Part shown: piece by piece, positions 27,612 through 36,701 of the stretch
Position numbering within the stretch: position 1 is the stretch's first letter
Layout of the letters: each line of letters opens with the position of its first letter
NCBI GenBank assembly: GCA_024235795.1
Contig: JACKLR010000003.1
Span: 558,001 to 622,000, forward strand
From: Burkholderiales bacterium
GTDB lineage: Bacteria; Pseudomonadota; Gammaproteobacteria; Burkholderiales; Nitrosomonadaceae
Reading direction: 5' to 3'
Length of the DNA: 64,000 nt
Position numbers and translations under genes: made by a program
Notes under the pieces: model-generated
Database searches by the model: none
What the model was told of the DNA's origin: nothing
Seen by the model: only the letters and a program-made list of their open reading frames with translations

Positions 27612-29368
27612 GCCGACAATCCCTTGATCATCGTCAGGATGCGATCAGTGCATTGCTTCAGCTCGGCATCAATTTCAGCCAAGGAGCGGGGTGGCTCGAA
27701 GACATAGAAATGCCGGTTGAACGGGATTTCATAACCGGTTTTGGTCTTGTCATGATCAATCCAGGCATCGGGTACATGCGGTAGCACTTCCCGTTTGAAA
27801 TAGTCCTCTATGGCTTCATTCAGTGGCACATTCTCGGTGTCCCGCAAACTGGTGTCTGGTTGTGGTTTGCCTTTCTGCTTGCCTTTGGTGGCTAAAACGA
27901 TTTGACCGTTCTCGTCCCGCATTGGACGCTCCACGGTAATGGTGTGGTAACCAAAATCGGTATTTTTGAAGATACGGGATATCGGTTTTTTGCTTTCACT
28001 GCCTTCGTTGACTTGACTGGCTTCAATGAACTGCCCGAACAGGCGGGTGATTTCGACGATATGGTCATCGGACAGTTCTTTACGCTTGGAACCGAGGCTT
28101 TTACGCATTTTCTGCCAGTAGCCCGAGGCATCAATGAGCTGCACGAATCCCCTGCGGTGTTCCGGTTTGCGGTTGGACAGTATCCAGACATAGGTGGAAA
28201 TGCCGGTGTTATAGAACATGTCCGTCGGTAGCCCGATAATGGCTTCCAGCAGATCGTTTTCCAACACATAGCGACGGATTTCACTTTCCCCCGAACCTGC
28301 CGCACCGGTAAACAGGGGTGAGCCGTTCAATACGATGCCAAAGCGGCTGCCGCCATCGACAGCGGGACGCATTTTGCTGATCAGATGCAACAGGAACAAT
28401 AACGAACCATCCGAGACACGGGGCAGACCGGGGCCGAAACGGCCATTGTAGCCTTGCGTTTCATGTTCCTTGCGGATTTCCTTTTCAACCTTTTTCCATT
28501 CCACGCCAAACGGCGGATTGGAGAGCATATAGTCGAATTTCCTGTGCAGGTGACCGTCATCGGAAAAGGTATTGCCAAACGTGATATTGGCAACATCCTG
28601 ACCCTTGATCAGCATGTCGGCTTTACAGATCGCATACGATTCGGGATTGAGTTCCTGACCAAACATGGTCAGGCGAGCATCGGGATTGTGTTCATGCAGG
28701 TATTCCCCCGCGACGGACAGCATGCCGCCGGTGCCTGCCGTTGGATCATAAATGGCGCGGACCACGCCGGGTTTGGCCAGCACATCGTCATCCTCGATAA
28801 ACAGCAGGTTGACCATGAGGCGGATGACTTCACGCGGGGTGAAGTGTTCACCGGCGGTTTCATTGGAAATTTCGGCAAACTTGCGGATCAGTTCCTCGAA
28901 CACCAGTCCCATCTGGCTGTTGCTAACTTTATCGGGGTGCAGATCGACGTTGGCAAAGCGTTCGGTCACCTGATACAGCAACCCGGCCTTGGAGAGTCGT
29001 TCGATTTGGGTATAACAATCAAACCGTTCAAAAATATCTCGCACCGCATCAGAAAACCCCTGAATATAGGCGAACAGGTTTTCCCTGATGTGATCCTGAT
29101 CGCCCATGAGTTTTTTCATATCCAGCGGCGATAGGTTGTAGAAACTCTGTCCGGCTTTACGCAGCAGGAAGGGTTCGGGGTTGATGTCGGCTTTCAGTTT
29201 GTCGGCATGCTCTGCCAGCACCGCCTCCTTGGTGGATTCCAGTACACAGTCCAGACGGCGTAATACCGTGAACGGCAATATCACCTTGCCGTATTCCGAT
29301 TGCTTGTAGTCGCCGCGCAACAGATCGGCGACCGACCAGATAAAGGCGGAAAGGGATTGATGGTTCAT
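27608..29368 (-). CDS. hsdM: type I restriction-modification DNA methyltransferase subunit HsdM
   Basis: This 586-residue N6-adenine methyltransferase has an N-terminal HsdM helical domain (about 1-150), the SAM motif DPTAGTGGM with D208 (208-216) and the catalytic motif IV SNPPFG (283-288). A C-terminal extension (from about 480) contacts HsdS. It methylates adenine in the sequence chosen by HsdS and protects the genome. It is the first gene of the locus, and its promoter should lie in 29369-29576. Confidence 0.95.
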   Translation of the reverse strand: MNHQSLSAFIWSVADLLRGDYKQSEYGKVILPFTVLRRLDCVLESTKEAVLAEHADKLKADINPEPFLLRKAGQSFYNLSPLDMKKLMGDQDHIRENLFAYIQGFSDAVRDIFERFDCYTQIERLSKAGLLYQVTERFANVDLHPDKVSNSQMGLVFEELIRKFAEISNETAGEHFTPREVIRLMVNLLFIEDDDVLAKPGVVRAIYDPTAGTGGMLSVAGEYLHEHNPDARLTMFGQELNPESYAICKADMLIKGQDVANITFGNTFSDDGHLHRKFDYMLSNPPFGVEWKKVEKEIRKEHETQGYNGRFGPGLPRVSDGSLLFLLHLISKMRPAVDGGSRFGIVLNGSPLFTGAAGSGESEIRRYVLENDLLEAIIGLPTDMFYNTGISTYVWILSNRKPEHRRGFVQLIDASGYWQKMRKSLGSKRKELSDDHIVEITRLFGQFIEASQVNEGSESKKPISRIFKNTDFGYHTITVERPMRDENGQIVLATKGKQKGKPQPDTSLRDTENVPLNEAIEDYFKREVLPHVPDAWIDHDKTKTGYEIPFNRHFYVFEPPRSLAEIDAELKQCTDRILTMIKGLSA

Positions 29369-29576
29369 GCGTTTTTTAGTTGAGTTTTTATTGTGCTATT
29401 GATGCGGAATTTTTCATTCCAGAAAGGTACCAATAACACGAATTCTCAAAAAAATGAATACTAACGGGATAACAGGCGTAATATTTTCGCTGGAATTTTC
29501 CCTGGATACGCATTCCGCAATTCTTCAATTGTGAGAATTCAGTTTAATCCGGTTTTTTAAAAATGGCTCAGCGTTC
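29369..29576. promoter_or_regulatory. region upstream of hsdM with two interleaved inverted repeats
   Basis: Two inverted-repeat pairs are present: TGCGGAAT (29403-29410) with ATTCCGCA (29512-29519), and GAATTCTCA (29440-29448) with TGAGAATTC (29532-29540). They interleave (A, B, A', B'). They may be operators for the hsd locus or the divergent arfB gene, but arms this short could arise by chance. Confidence 0.3.
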
Positions 29577-30029
29577 ATGAATACACCATCAAAAAGCATG
29601 CAGCAACTGTGCGTGATTCAAATATCAGACAATTTAACACTGCCGCTGTCGGAAGTTGAAATCCATGCGATACGCGCGCAAGGTTCCGGCGGGCAGAATG
29701 TGAACAAGGTATCGACCGCCGTGCATCTGCAATTTGATGTCGGGGCTTCTTCGCTGCCCGACCCCTACAAGGAAAGACTGCTGAATTTGCGCGACAGCCG
29801 CATTTCAAAAGACGGAGTTATTACGATCAAGGCCCAGCGTTATAACAGTCAACTGAAGAATAAGGAAGATGCGCTGAACCGGCTGGCAGCGCTGATTAAA
29901 AGCGTTACCGTTCAGAAAAAAACGCGCAAGCCCACGCAACCGAGCAAAGCGGCTAAAGCAAAACGGTTGGAAAACAAAGCCAAGCGGAGCCAGATAAAAT
30001 CGCAGCGCGGCAAAGTCGAGGAAAGGTAA
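29577..30029 (+). CDS. arfB: peptidyl-tRNA hydrolase ArfB (ribosome rescue)
   Basis: This 150-residue release-factor-like protein has the GGQ motif at 38-40 within IRAQGSGGQNVNKVSTAVHL. The C-terminal tail (KKTRKPTQPSKAAKAKRLENKAKRS) is long and basic, as in ArfB, and enters the empty mRNA channel of a stalled ribosome. It hydrolyses peptidyl-tRNA to free stalled ribosomes without a stop codon. An internal ATG at 29598 is a possible alternative start, and there is no clear ribosome binding site for either. It is transcribed divergently from hsdM. Confidence 0.9.
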   Translation: MNTPSKSMQQLCVIQISDNLTLPLSEVEIHAIRAQGSGGQNVNKVSTAVHLQFDVGASSLPDPYKERLLNLRDSRISKDGVITIKAQRYNSQLKNKEDALNRLAALIKSVTVQKKTRKPTQPSKAAKAKRLENKAKRSQIKSQRGKVEER

Positions 30030-30389
30030 CAATGGTTTATCCCTCCTGCCGGCACACCCCGGATCGCCATTGAGGAAATCCCGGTTTGCCGGTTTGCCGG
30101 TTTGCCGGTTTTCCACTTTCCCGCTTTCCTACGGTTGAACCAACCGCAAATCATATCCTCTAAGCAAATATCATGCCATGTAATGCTGCTATCATTGATT
30201 ATATCATCTGGTTTATCCGGACAATCACGGTGACCAAAAAGGAATATAGTTTTCAACAGCCTGCTAAAAGTGAAGCGGCACTTGCATTTTTTACAGATAC
30301 CGTGTGAGAATTTTCACTTTTGTTACCCGCGCTAAACGCTAGACTATATTTTAAACCGTAAAGGTTTCTTACAAACGAAGGAGGTTGCC
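30030..30389 (+). other. 360-bp intergenic region with an 8-bp tandem repeat
   Basis: Apart from the tandem repeat at 30081-30112, I see no gene, tRNA or terminator with a clear T-run. The 3' end holds a possible -10 (TATATT near 30343) and the strong ribosome binding site AAGGAGG for the following LpxK-like gene. Confidence 0.4.
30081..30112 (+). repeat. tandem repeat, CCGGTTTG x 4
   Basis: Four head-to-tail copies of an 8-bp unit lie 52 bp after the arfB stop; the last copy ends in T instead of G. Slippage during replication could change the copy number. No coding role is apparent. Confidence 0.8.
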
Positions 30390-31562
30390 ATGAAATTATC
30401 TGAATTATATTGGCATCGCATCACACCACTGCATTTGCTGCTCTGGCCACTCAGTTTACTGTTCGGTTTATTCATACGCATACGCAAGTTATGCTATTGG
30501 CTGGATTTTTTTCCATCCGTCAAGTTACCTGTGCCCGTGATCGTTGTCGACAGTATCACAACAGATGACGGCGGCAAAACGCCGCTGGTGCTCTGGCTGG
30601 CAGACATGCTGCACGCGCGCGGCCTGCGCCCCGGAATTATCGCACAGGGAAATCTGGATACCGGCAATCCGATAGCAGTGACGAAACACAGCAATCCCGC
30701 CTGCGCGGGCGGCAAGGCATTGCTGCTGGCAGAACATTTTGAAGCTATCAGCCCGGTATGGGTCGGCGGCAACCCTGCCGATGCAGCCCAGGCGTTATTG
30801 AAAGCGCACCCTGACTGTAATGTCATCATTTGTACCTATGGATTGCAGTATCCCCGTCTGGAGCGCGATTTTGAAATTGCTGTCGCTGATTTTAACGAAT
30901 CCAGTTTTGGAAATGGCATGTTACTGCCTGCGGGTCCGCTGCGCGCAAGCCTTAACAGCCTGGGTAGTGTGGATGCTGTCGTGGTTAATGGTTCGCCAAA
31001 ACATCGTTTTGACACCGACAACTGGGCGCCAACGTATTATATGAAACTCGTTGGCGAATTGGTTTATAACCTGTCCGACACGAACACCCGCCATCCGGTA
31101 TCAATCCTGAAAGGCAAAAAACTGCATGCGATTTCCACTTACGAAAATTCGCAGTGGTTTAACGATCAATTGCGTCAACACGGGCTACAGGGAGATCTGC
31201 ATGCCGTTACCGAAGACCATCGCTTTGTGGCGCAGGATATTTCCGGCGTAAAGGCAGATGCGGTGATTATGCCGGAAGAGGAAGCGCTGCAATGCCAGGA
31301 ATTTGCAAATGAAACAATTTGGGTGTTGCCTGTGGAAGCATGGGTTGATGGCGAATTACAGGCACTGGTACTGAATAAGCTTAGGGAAAGATTTGCTGAC
31401 ACCGAAGTTTTGAATGAAATGATTTGCCCGCATTGCAAATGCCAACTTCGGCATCAGAAAAAAGAAAATACGCTGGTTTGCGATCAAGAACACCGTGCTT
31501 TTCCCATTAAGGATGGCATCCCAATGCTTCAGTTGCAAGAGGACAATAAGCTTGCAGCTTAA
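30390..31562 (+). CDS. LpxK-like protein with degraded kinase motifs fused to a Trm112/YcaR domain
   Basis: This protein has 390 residues. Residues 1-335 align in character with tetraacyldisaccharide 4'-kinase (TPLHLLLWPLSLLFG, LPVPVIVV, FGNGMLLPAGPLR, SVDAVVVNG, EDHRF). But each active-site motif is altered: the P-loop, normally GGxGKTP, reads TDDGGKTP (58-65), the SRGYG loop reads AQGNLD (85-90), and the DDG(L/F)QH block reads CTYGLQY (148-154), losing both aspartates. Residues 345-385 are a Trm112/YcaR-like domain (CPHC at 346-349, FPIKDGIPML). In many proteobacteria lpxK and ycaR are adjacent genes, so the fusion is natural. Lipid A kinase activity is doubtful. A strong AAGGAGG precedes the ATG. 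Convergent lnt follows 9 bp away. Confidence 0.75.
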   Translation: MKLSELYWHRITPLHLLLWPLSLLFGLFIRIRKLCYWLDFFPSVKLPVPVIVVDSITTDDGGKTPLVLWLADMLHARGLRPGIIAQGNLDTGNPIAVTKHSNPACAGGKALLLAEHFEAISPVWVGGNPADAAQALLKAHPDCNVIICTYGLQYPRLERDFEIAVADFNESSFGNGMLLPAGPLRASLNSLGSVDAVVVNGSPKHRFDTDNWAPTYYMKLVGELVYNLSDTNTRHPVSILKGKKLHAISTYENSQWFNDQLRQHGLQGDLHAVTEDHRFVAQDISGVKADAVIMPEEEALQCQEFANETIWVLPVEAWVDGELQALVLNKLRERFADTEVLNEMICPHCKCQLRHQKKENTLVCDQEHRAFPIKDGIPMLQLQEDNKLAA

Positions 31563-31571
31563 CACTAAACC

Positions 31572-33143
31572 TTAGGTATTCCGTGAAACTCGATACGATG
31601 CAATCAACCCGGTGCCAAGAAAAGCACCGGCCAGCATCAGTATCAGGTAATTGCCCGTTCTGACATAAGGCGTCGCGCCGTTAAACCCCTGTGCTTCACC
31701 ATGCAATCCCGCGGTAGTAAAGATTTCAATCTGTTCCAGAACATTTCCGCGCTCGTTAATAATGGCTGTCAAACCGGTATTGGTCGCGCGCAGCATATAG
31801 CGGCCGGTTTCCAGCGCCCGCATCTGCGAGATCTGCAAATGCTGATGTGGCCCGATAGACCGGCCAAACCAGGCGTCATTGCTCACATTCACTAATACCG
31901 TCGCCTGCGGCAACTGATTGATAATTTCTTCACCAAACACATCTTCATAACAGATATTGATTGCAACCCGTTGTCCGGCCAGTTGCATCGGCTGCTGGTC
32001 CAGGCTTCCGCGCGAGAAATCGGATAACGGAATCTGCAGCACATTGATAATCCAGCCAAAAAGCGGCTTGAACGGAATAAATTCACCGAATGGCACCAGA
32101 TGATGCTTGCGATAAACCTGTTCAGGCGATGTACCAAAACTGAACATGCTGTTGTAATAGGTGTCATCGCCATTTTGCGCGTGTTCAGCCAGACCGATCA
32201 GCACATCGCCATTATTATTCCTGGCATGCTCGGCCAGATAGGCCAGATAAGCAGGCGGCACAGCATCGTTGAAAAGCGGTATCGAAATTTCAGGCGTCAC
32301 AATGAGGCGGCTTTTGCTTTCCAGAATCAAATCCGCGTAGATGCTCATGGTATTTCCCACGTGATCTTCACGCCATTTCAAATCCTGTTCAATATTGCCC
32401 TGCAACAAACTGACGGTGACCGGCTCGCCAGACGGCTGTGTCCAGTTAATAAACTGAAGACCAAATCCGCCAACCCAGATTAAAGCCAGGAATGCACCAA
32501 GCCGCCATGCAACCATTCCTTTTTCAAACCAGCAGCTAAGCAGCGCGGCGCTTAGCACCACGATCAGCGAAATACCATAAACACCGACAACCGGTGCGAA
32601 TCCGGCCAACGGACTGGCAGGCACCTGCGAATAGCCAAGCGCCAGCCAGGGAAATCCGGTAAACAATGTTCCCCTCAGCCATTCGGTCAACATCCAGGCT
32701 GCCGCCACGGCAAGCGCCCAGACATATGGCGAAGCCAAACGCATGCGCGCAGCCAGCCAGCCGCAGATAGCCGGAAACAGGGATAAATAGGCACAGAGTA
32801 TCAGCAGCGCAAAAATAGCAAGCGCCGGTGGCATGGCGCCAAAATCATGCAGACTGACATACAGCCAGGTAACGCCTGCGCAGAACAGCCCCATCCCAAA
32901 TGAAAAACCCAGCCATACGGTCTGGGAAGTTTTTGCACTGGTGCGCCAAAAAAGAAATAGGAGGGTAAGCGTTACCAGCGGCACCGGAAACCAGTAAAAC
33001 GGCGCAAAACCGGACACGGTTATAACGCCCAGAAGGAAGACGGTAACAAGTCTAAAATAAAAATTCTTCAATCGATTAATGATCAGTTGTTTTTTTCTGA
33101 GAGCCCGTTCAAGATCTTGATCAAAAGATGCGGCGCACGTCAA
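31572..33143 (-). CDS. lnt: apolipoprotein N-acyltransferase
   Basis: This 523-residue inner-membrane enzyme adds the third acyl chain to the N-terminal cysteine of lipoproteins. About six to seven N-terminal helices (35-225) are followed by a nitrilase-like periplasmic domain. The catalytic triad is visible: E285 in VTPEISIPLF, K346 in YRKHHLVPFGEF and C398 in INICYEDVFGEE. A final C-terminal helix lies near 500-515. Length matches the family, although the first 25 residues are unusually polar and a later start is possible. It converges on the LpxK-like gene and is divergent from lysS across 398 bp. Confidence 0.94.
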   Translation of the reverse strand: MTCAASFDQDLERALRKKQLIINRLKNFYFRLVTVFLLGVITVSGFAPFYWFPVPLVTLTLLFLFWRTSAKTSQTVWLGFSFGMGLFCAGVTWLYVSLHDFGAMPPALAIFALLILCAYLSLFPAICGWLAARMRLASPYVWALAVAAAWMLTEWLRGTLFTGFPWLALGYSQVPASPLAGFAPVVGVYGISLIVVLSAALLSCWFEKGMVAWRLGAFLALIWVGGFGLQFINWTQPSGEPVTVSLLQGNIEQDLKWREDHVGNTMSIYADLILESKSRLIVTPEISIPLFNDAVPPAYLAYLAEHARNNNGDVLIGLAEHAQNGDDTYYNSMFSFGTSPEQVYRKHHLVPFGEFIPFKPLFGWIINVLQIPLSDFSRGSLDQQPMQLAGQRVAINICYEDVFGEEIINQLPQATVLVNVSNDAWFGRSIGPHQHLQISQMRALETGRYMLRATNTGLTAIINERGNVLEQIEIFTTAGLHGEAQGFNGATPYVRTGNYLILMLAGAFLGTGLIASYRVSRNT

Positions 33144-33541
33144 AATGGAACCAAAAACGGCGCATACACAAAGCGCGAGTATTCCGTGTTCTATTTTAAC
33201 GCTGTAATGCGTTCTTCAGTGAGACATGAACAGGTGCTGAGTATATCATCCTGAAAACCGCAACTGGTTCATTGAACGGCGTATTGCGTAAAAAATCTTC
33301 AGCCCAAACACGCATATTCATAAATTGCTGGTCTGATACGAATCACATGAAGTCATAATGTTATTTTTCCCGGTAGAATCCGGTTTTTTGCAAAAATTGA
33401 ATAATAGGCATTCCTAGCGTCCTGCATTCCCGCTTACGAAAACACGGGCTAAACGCGTATAATAGCGCCCAATAGGCGTTGACAATTCAACACAAAGATA
33501 ACAATAACATCATCCATCAATTTGCACACAACTGACCGATT
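33144..33541. other. 398-bp intergenic region between divergent lnt and lysS
   Basis: No gene is seen. A consensus TATAAT at 33458-33463 is the best promoter element for lysS. The lnt-proximal half is AT-rich with no clear signal. Confidence 0.4.
33458..33463 (+). promoter_or_regulatory. candidate -10 element for lysS
   Basis: A perfect TATAAT lies about 80 bp before the lysS start codon. The -35 at the expected distance is poor (TACGAA region, 33436-33441), so the call depends on the -10 alone. Confidence 0.35.
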
Positions 33542-35053
33542 ATGACCGAGGAAAATCCATCCGCTTCGACCCAATCCGATGAAAACCAGATTATTGCCGA
33601 GCGCCGCGCCAAGCTGGCTGCATTGCGCCAGAATGGTAATGCGTTCCCAAATACTTTCCGGCGCGAGCATCTGGCTTCAACGTTGCATGCGCACTATGAT
33701 GGTCATTCCAAGGAGGTGCTCGAGGCAACACCGATTTCAGCTAAAGTTGCCGGACGCATGATGCTCAAGCGCGTGATGGGTAAGGCAAGTTTCGCCACTA
33801 TCCAGGATATGAGTGGACGTATTCAGTTGTATATTTCCAATAATGATACCGGCGAATCGTCCCATACCGCATTCAAGCATTATGACCTCGGCGATATTCT
33901 CGGCGCCGAAGGCATGCTGTTTAAAACTAAAACAGGCGAGTTATCGATACGCGTGACCCGCTTGCATTTACTGACCAAATCGCTGCGGCCTTTACCGGAA
34001 AAGTTTCACGGTTTAACCGATCAGGAACAAAAATACCGTCAACGGTATCTTGATCTGATAACCAATGAAGACACGCGCAAGGTTTTTACAATACGTTCAA
34101 GAATTATCCAGGCGATGCGCGATTTCTTTGTTGCGCGCGAGTACCTCGAAGTGGAAACGCCGATGATGCACCCGATTCCGGGCGGCGCAACCGCACGGCC
34201 TTTTGCCACGCACCATAATGCGCTGGATATGGAATTGTTTTTGCGCATCGCGCCCGAACTTTACCTCAAGCGCCTGGTTGTCGGCGGCATGGAAAAAGTA
34301 TTTGAAATCAACCGTAATTTCAGGAATGAAGGAATTTCGACGCGGCACAATCCTGAATTCACCATGCTGGAATTTTACGAAGCGTATCAGGATTTCGGCT
34401 ATCTGATGGATTTCACAGAAGAACTGCTGCGATTTGTGGCGCAAACGGTATTGGGAACCACAACAGTGACCTATCAGGAGCGCGAAATCGACTTCAGCAA
34501 ACCATTTGACCGCATCACCATCACCCAGGCGCTGATGAAATTCCATCCCGAATACACCGCGGATCAGCTTGCCGACCGCAACTTTCTGATACAGCGTTTA
34601 ACGACACTCAACATTCATTACAACCCACATGACGGGATCGGCGGCTTGCAATTGTCACTTTTTGACGAAACCACCGAACATTTGTTGTTTGAACCCACAT
34701 TTATTATTGATTATCCGGCGGAAGTGTCTCCACTGGCGCGCCGTAATGACCAGAATCCCGAAGTCACCGACCGTTTCGAACTGTATATCGCCGGACGCGA
34801 GATTGCCAACGGGTTTTCCGAGCTAAACGACCCGGAAGACCAGGCTGAGCGCTTCATGGAACAAGCCAGGGCCAAGGATGCAGGCGATCATGAAGCGATG
34901 CATTATGATGCCGACTATATCAGGGCGCTCGAATACGGGCTGCCGCCTACGGCTGGCGAAGGTATCGGCATTGATCGCCTGGTGATGCTTTTTACAGACA
35001 GCCCAAGTATCCGTGATGTTATCCTGTTTCCACAACTGCGCCGCGAGGATTAA
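33542..35053 (+). CDS. lysS: lysine--tRNA ligase (class II)
   Basis: This 503-residue class II synthetase charges tRNA-Lys. An N-terminal OB-fold anticodon-binding domain (about 55-155; KVAGRMMLKRVMGKASFATIQDMSGRIQLYI) precedes the catalytic core. Motif 2 (NFRNEGISTRHNPEFTMLEFYEAY) and motif 3 (GEGIGIDRLVMLF) are intact. Length is normal for bacterial LysS. It stands alone, with the convergent xerD gene 50 bp downstream. Confidence 0.96.
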   Translation: MTEENPSASTQSDENQIIAERRAKLAALRQNGNAFPNTFRREHLASTLHAHYDGHSKEVLEATPISAKVAGRMMLKRVMGKASFATIQDMSGRIQLYISNNDTGESSHTAFKHYDLGDILGAEGMLFKTKTGELSIRVTRLHLLTKSLRPLPEKFHGLTDQEQKYRQRYLDLITNEDTRKVFTIRSRIIQAMRDFFVAREYLEVETPMMHPIPGGATARPFATHHNALDMELFLRIAPELYLKRLVVGGMEKVFEINRNFRNEGISTRHNPEFTMLEFYEAYQDFGYLMDFTEELLRFVAQTVLGTTTVTYQEREIDFSKPFDRITITQALMKFHPEYTADQLADRNFLIQRLTTLNIHYNPHDGIGGLQLSLFDETTEHLLFEPTFIIDYPAEVSPLARRNDQNPEVTDRFELYIAGREIANGFSELNDPEDQAERFMEQARAKDAGDHEAMHYDADYIRALEYGLPPTAGEGIGIDRLVMLFTDSPSIRDVILFPQLRRED

Positions 35054-35102
35054 CCCATTCAGCGTTTTTATACCCGGCCGCGCTATACGGCCAGAATAAA
35101 CA

Positions 35103-36017
35103 TTACCCTCTGGGATGATGCATGCTATGGAGCTGCTTTAATCGCTCACGCGCAATATGCGTATAGATTTGTGTCGTTGAAATATCCGCATGGCCCAGCA
35201 GTAACTGCACCACTCGCAAATCGGCGCCATGATTCAATAAATGTGTAGCAAACGCGTGCCGCAGGGTATGCGGGGAAAGATGTTTCTTAATCCCGACTGT
35301 CTGTGCATGGCGCTTGATCAGATACCAGAAAGCCTGCCGGGTCATTGCGCCGCCCCGTGAAGTAACGAATACGGTATCCGTTACAATTCCTTGCAACAAT
35401 AATGGGCGGGACTGCCGGGTATACCGATTCAGCCACTCAAGGGATTCCTCGCCAAGCGGTGTCAGGCGTTCTTTTCTGCCTTTACCCATGACTTTGACCA
35501 CACCCATGTCCTGACTGACTTGCGAATATTTTAAATTGATCAGCTCTGATACGCGCAGGCCTGTGGCATACAGCACTTCCAGCATAGCCCTGTCACGCAG
35601 GCCCAACGGATTGTTGAAATTGGGCGCATTCAGCAGTTGATCCACTTCTTCTTCAGTCAGGCTTTCCGGAAGATTCCGGAGCAGTTTTGGTGTCTCGATA
35701 TTCAGACTTGGATCAGCCAATATTTTCCCCTGACGCAGCAAATAACGATAAAACCGTTTCATGCTAGACAGTTCACGACTCGTAGTACTGGCCTTGACTT
35801 TGGCCGACACTCTGGAAGCCAGAAATTCGAGCAAATCTGAATGCGTCGCATCGATGAGCGATCCCCGTTCCTGATGTGCCTGTTTGCTGAGCCAGTCTGC
35901 AAAAAGCTGCAAATCATTCCGATAACTTTGCAGGGTATTGCGTGACAGGCCATCTTCCAGCCATAGCGCATCGAAAAACTCATCGAGTATCGCCGCGTTT
36001 TTTTCAGATACTCTCAT
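35103..36017 (-). CDS. xerD: site-specific tyrosine recombinase XerD
   Basis: This 304-residue recombinase works with XerC at dif to resolve chromosome dimers. An N-terminal SAM-like core-binding domain (10-105) precedes the catalytic domain, where the residues R155 (ATGLRVSEL), K179 (GKGRKERL), H250 and R253 (SPHTLRHAF), H276 (LLGHADI) and nucleophile Y285 (TQIYTH) are all present. The C-terminal tail (RERLKQLHSMHHPRG) is typical of XerD rather than XerC. The start at 36017 is chosen because the protein then begins as usual for the family; a longer frame continues upstream. It overlaps the ogt stop by 14 bp. No integrase-associated element is nearby, so this is the housekeeping copy. Confidence 0.93.
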   Translation of the reverse strand: MRVSEKNAAILDEFFDALWLEDGLSRNTLQSYRNDLQLFADWLSKQAHQERGSLIDATHSDLLEFLASRVSAKVKASTTSRELSSMKRFYRYLLRQGKILADPSLNIETPKLLRNLPESLTEEEVDQLLNAPNFNNPLGLRDRAMLEVLYATGLRVSELINLKYSQVSQDMGVVKVMGKGRKERLTPLGEESLEWLNRYTRQSRPLLLQGIVTDTVFVTSRGGAMTRQAFWYLIKRHAQTVGIKKHLSPHTLRHAFATHLLNHGADLRVVQLLLGHADISTTQIYTHIARERLKQLHSMHHPRG

Positions 36018-36525
36018 GTTGCAGCAACCACCGTTTGATATCCAGTGGCTCTCCTTCTCTGGCATTCATAAAACCTCCTAAACTGCCATTTTTTGCAATG
36101 ATTCGATGACATGGGATTACGATCGGAATTTTATTGGCACCGCAGGCGCGCCCTACGGCTCTGGGTGCAGAATGTATCTTTTCCGCAATTTCGGCATAAC
36201 TGCAGGTTTGACCACTCGGGACCCCTTGAATTTGCTCCCACACGCGCCGTTGATGCACTGTCCCGCTGATATGAAGGGATAGATCAAATGCGTAACGGGG
36301 GTCCTTCAAATAGGCCTTTAGCTGCGCACTGACTTCTTTCGCCAATGGCGTGCTTGGTGTCATAAGCGGGGTATTCAGCGGCAGATAATCAATTTCGGTC
36401 AACCAGTCCTCGTCCGTACAAATGCCAAGAACAGCAAAAGGCGCATGTATTTTGGCCTGAAAACGATTATCGGCAACAACTTTCTGACGATGCTTGAGCT
36501 TACTCACGCTTTTTTGTTCTAACAC
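36004..36525 (-). CDS. ogt: methylated-DNA--protein-cysteine methyltransferase
   Basis: This 173-residue suicide repair protein transfers the methyl group from O6-methylguanine to C139 in the motif IPCHRII (137-143). The DNA-binding helix RRVWEQIQGVPSGQTCSYAEIAEKI and the GSLGGF loop follow the Ogt pattern. The N-terminal domain is degenerate, as is common. No AraC-type Ada domain is present, so it is the non-regulatory enzyme. It overlaps xerD by 14 bp, and the two are probably co-transcribed. Confidence 0.92.
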   Translation of the reverse strand: MLEQKSVSKLKHRQKVVADNRFQAKIHAPFAVLGICTDEDWLTEIDYLPLNTPLMTPSTPLAKEVSAQLKAYLKDPRYAFDLSLHISGTVHQRRVWEQIQGVPSGQTCSYAEIAEKIHSAPRAVGRACGANKIPIVIPCHRIIAKNGSLGGFMNAREGEPLDIKRWLLQHESI

Positions 36526-36632
36526 TCTGAGATTCCAATAAAAAAAAGCATTTATAGCATAATCTCATAGACTCCAAAATTGTACTAAAGTTGCATATCG
36601 CGGCAAGCTTTAACAATCTTGAAGCAGGTGGC

Positions 36633-36671
36633 CAAGCCTCCATATAAAAACGGTTTTTTACAGGAGGCTTG
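36633..36671 (-). terminator. hairpin downstream of htpG
   Basis: CAAGCCTCC (36633-36641) and GGAGGCTTG (36663-36671) form a 9-bp stem, and the loop contains a further A5C/GT5 pairing, making a longer imperfect hairpin. It lies 31 bp beyond the htpG stop (36702) on the minus strand. No strong T-run follows, so the terminator call is moderate. Confidence 0.5.
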
Positions 36672-36701
36672 TTTAAAGGCAGGTTTTATCAGATATGTCG
36701 A

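Noticed and set aside
21955..29368. Restriction locus as part of an integrated mobile element
   Set aside because: No integrase, transposase, tRNA junction or direct repeats bound it, and the only recombinase in the window (xerD) is the housekeeping type about 6 kb away.
30081..30112. Possible CRISPR-like array
   Set aside because: The repeats are 8 bp, directly adjacent and without spacers. No cas gene is present.
35076..35092. GGCCG/CGGCC hairpin between lysS and xerD as a bidirectional terminator
   Set aside because: The stem is only 5 bp and no T-run follows on either strand.
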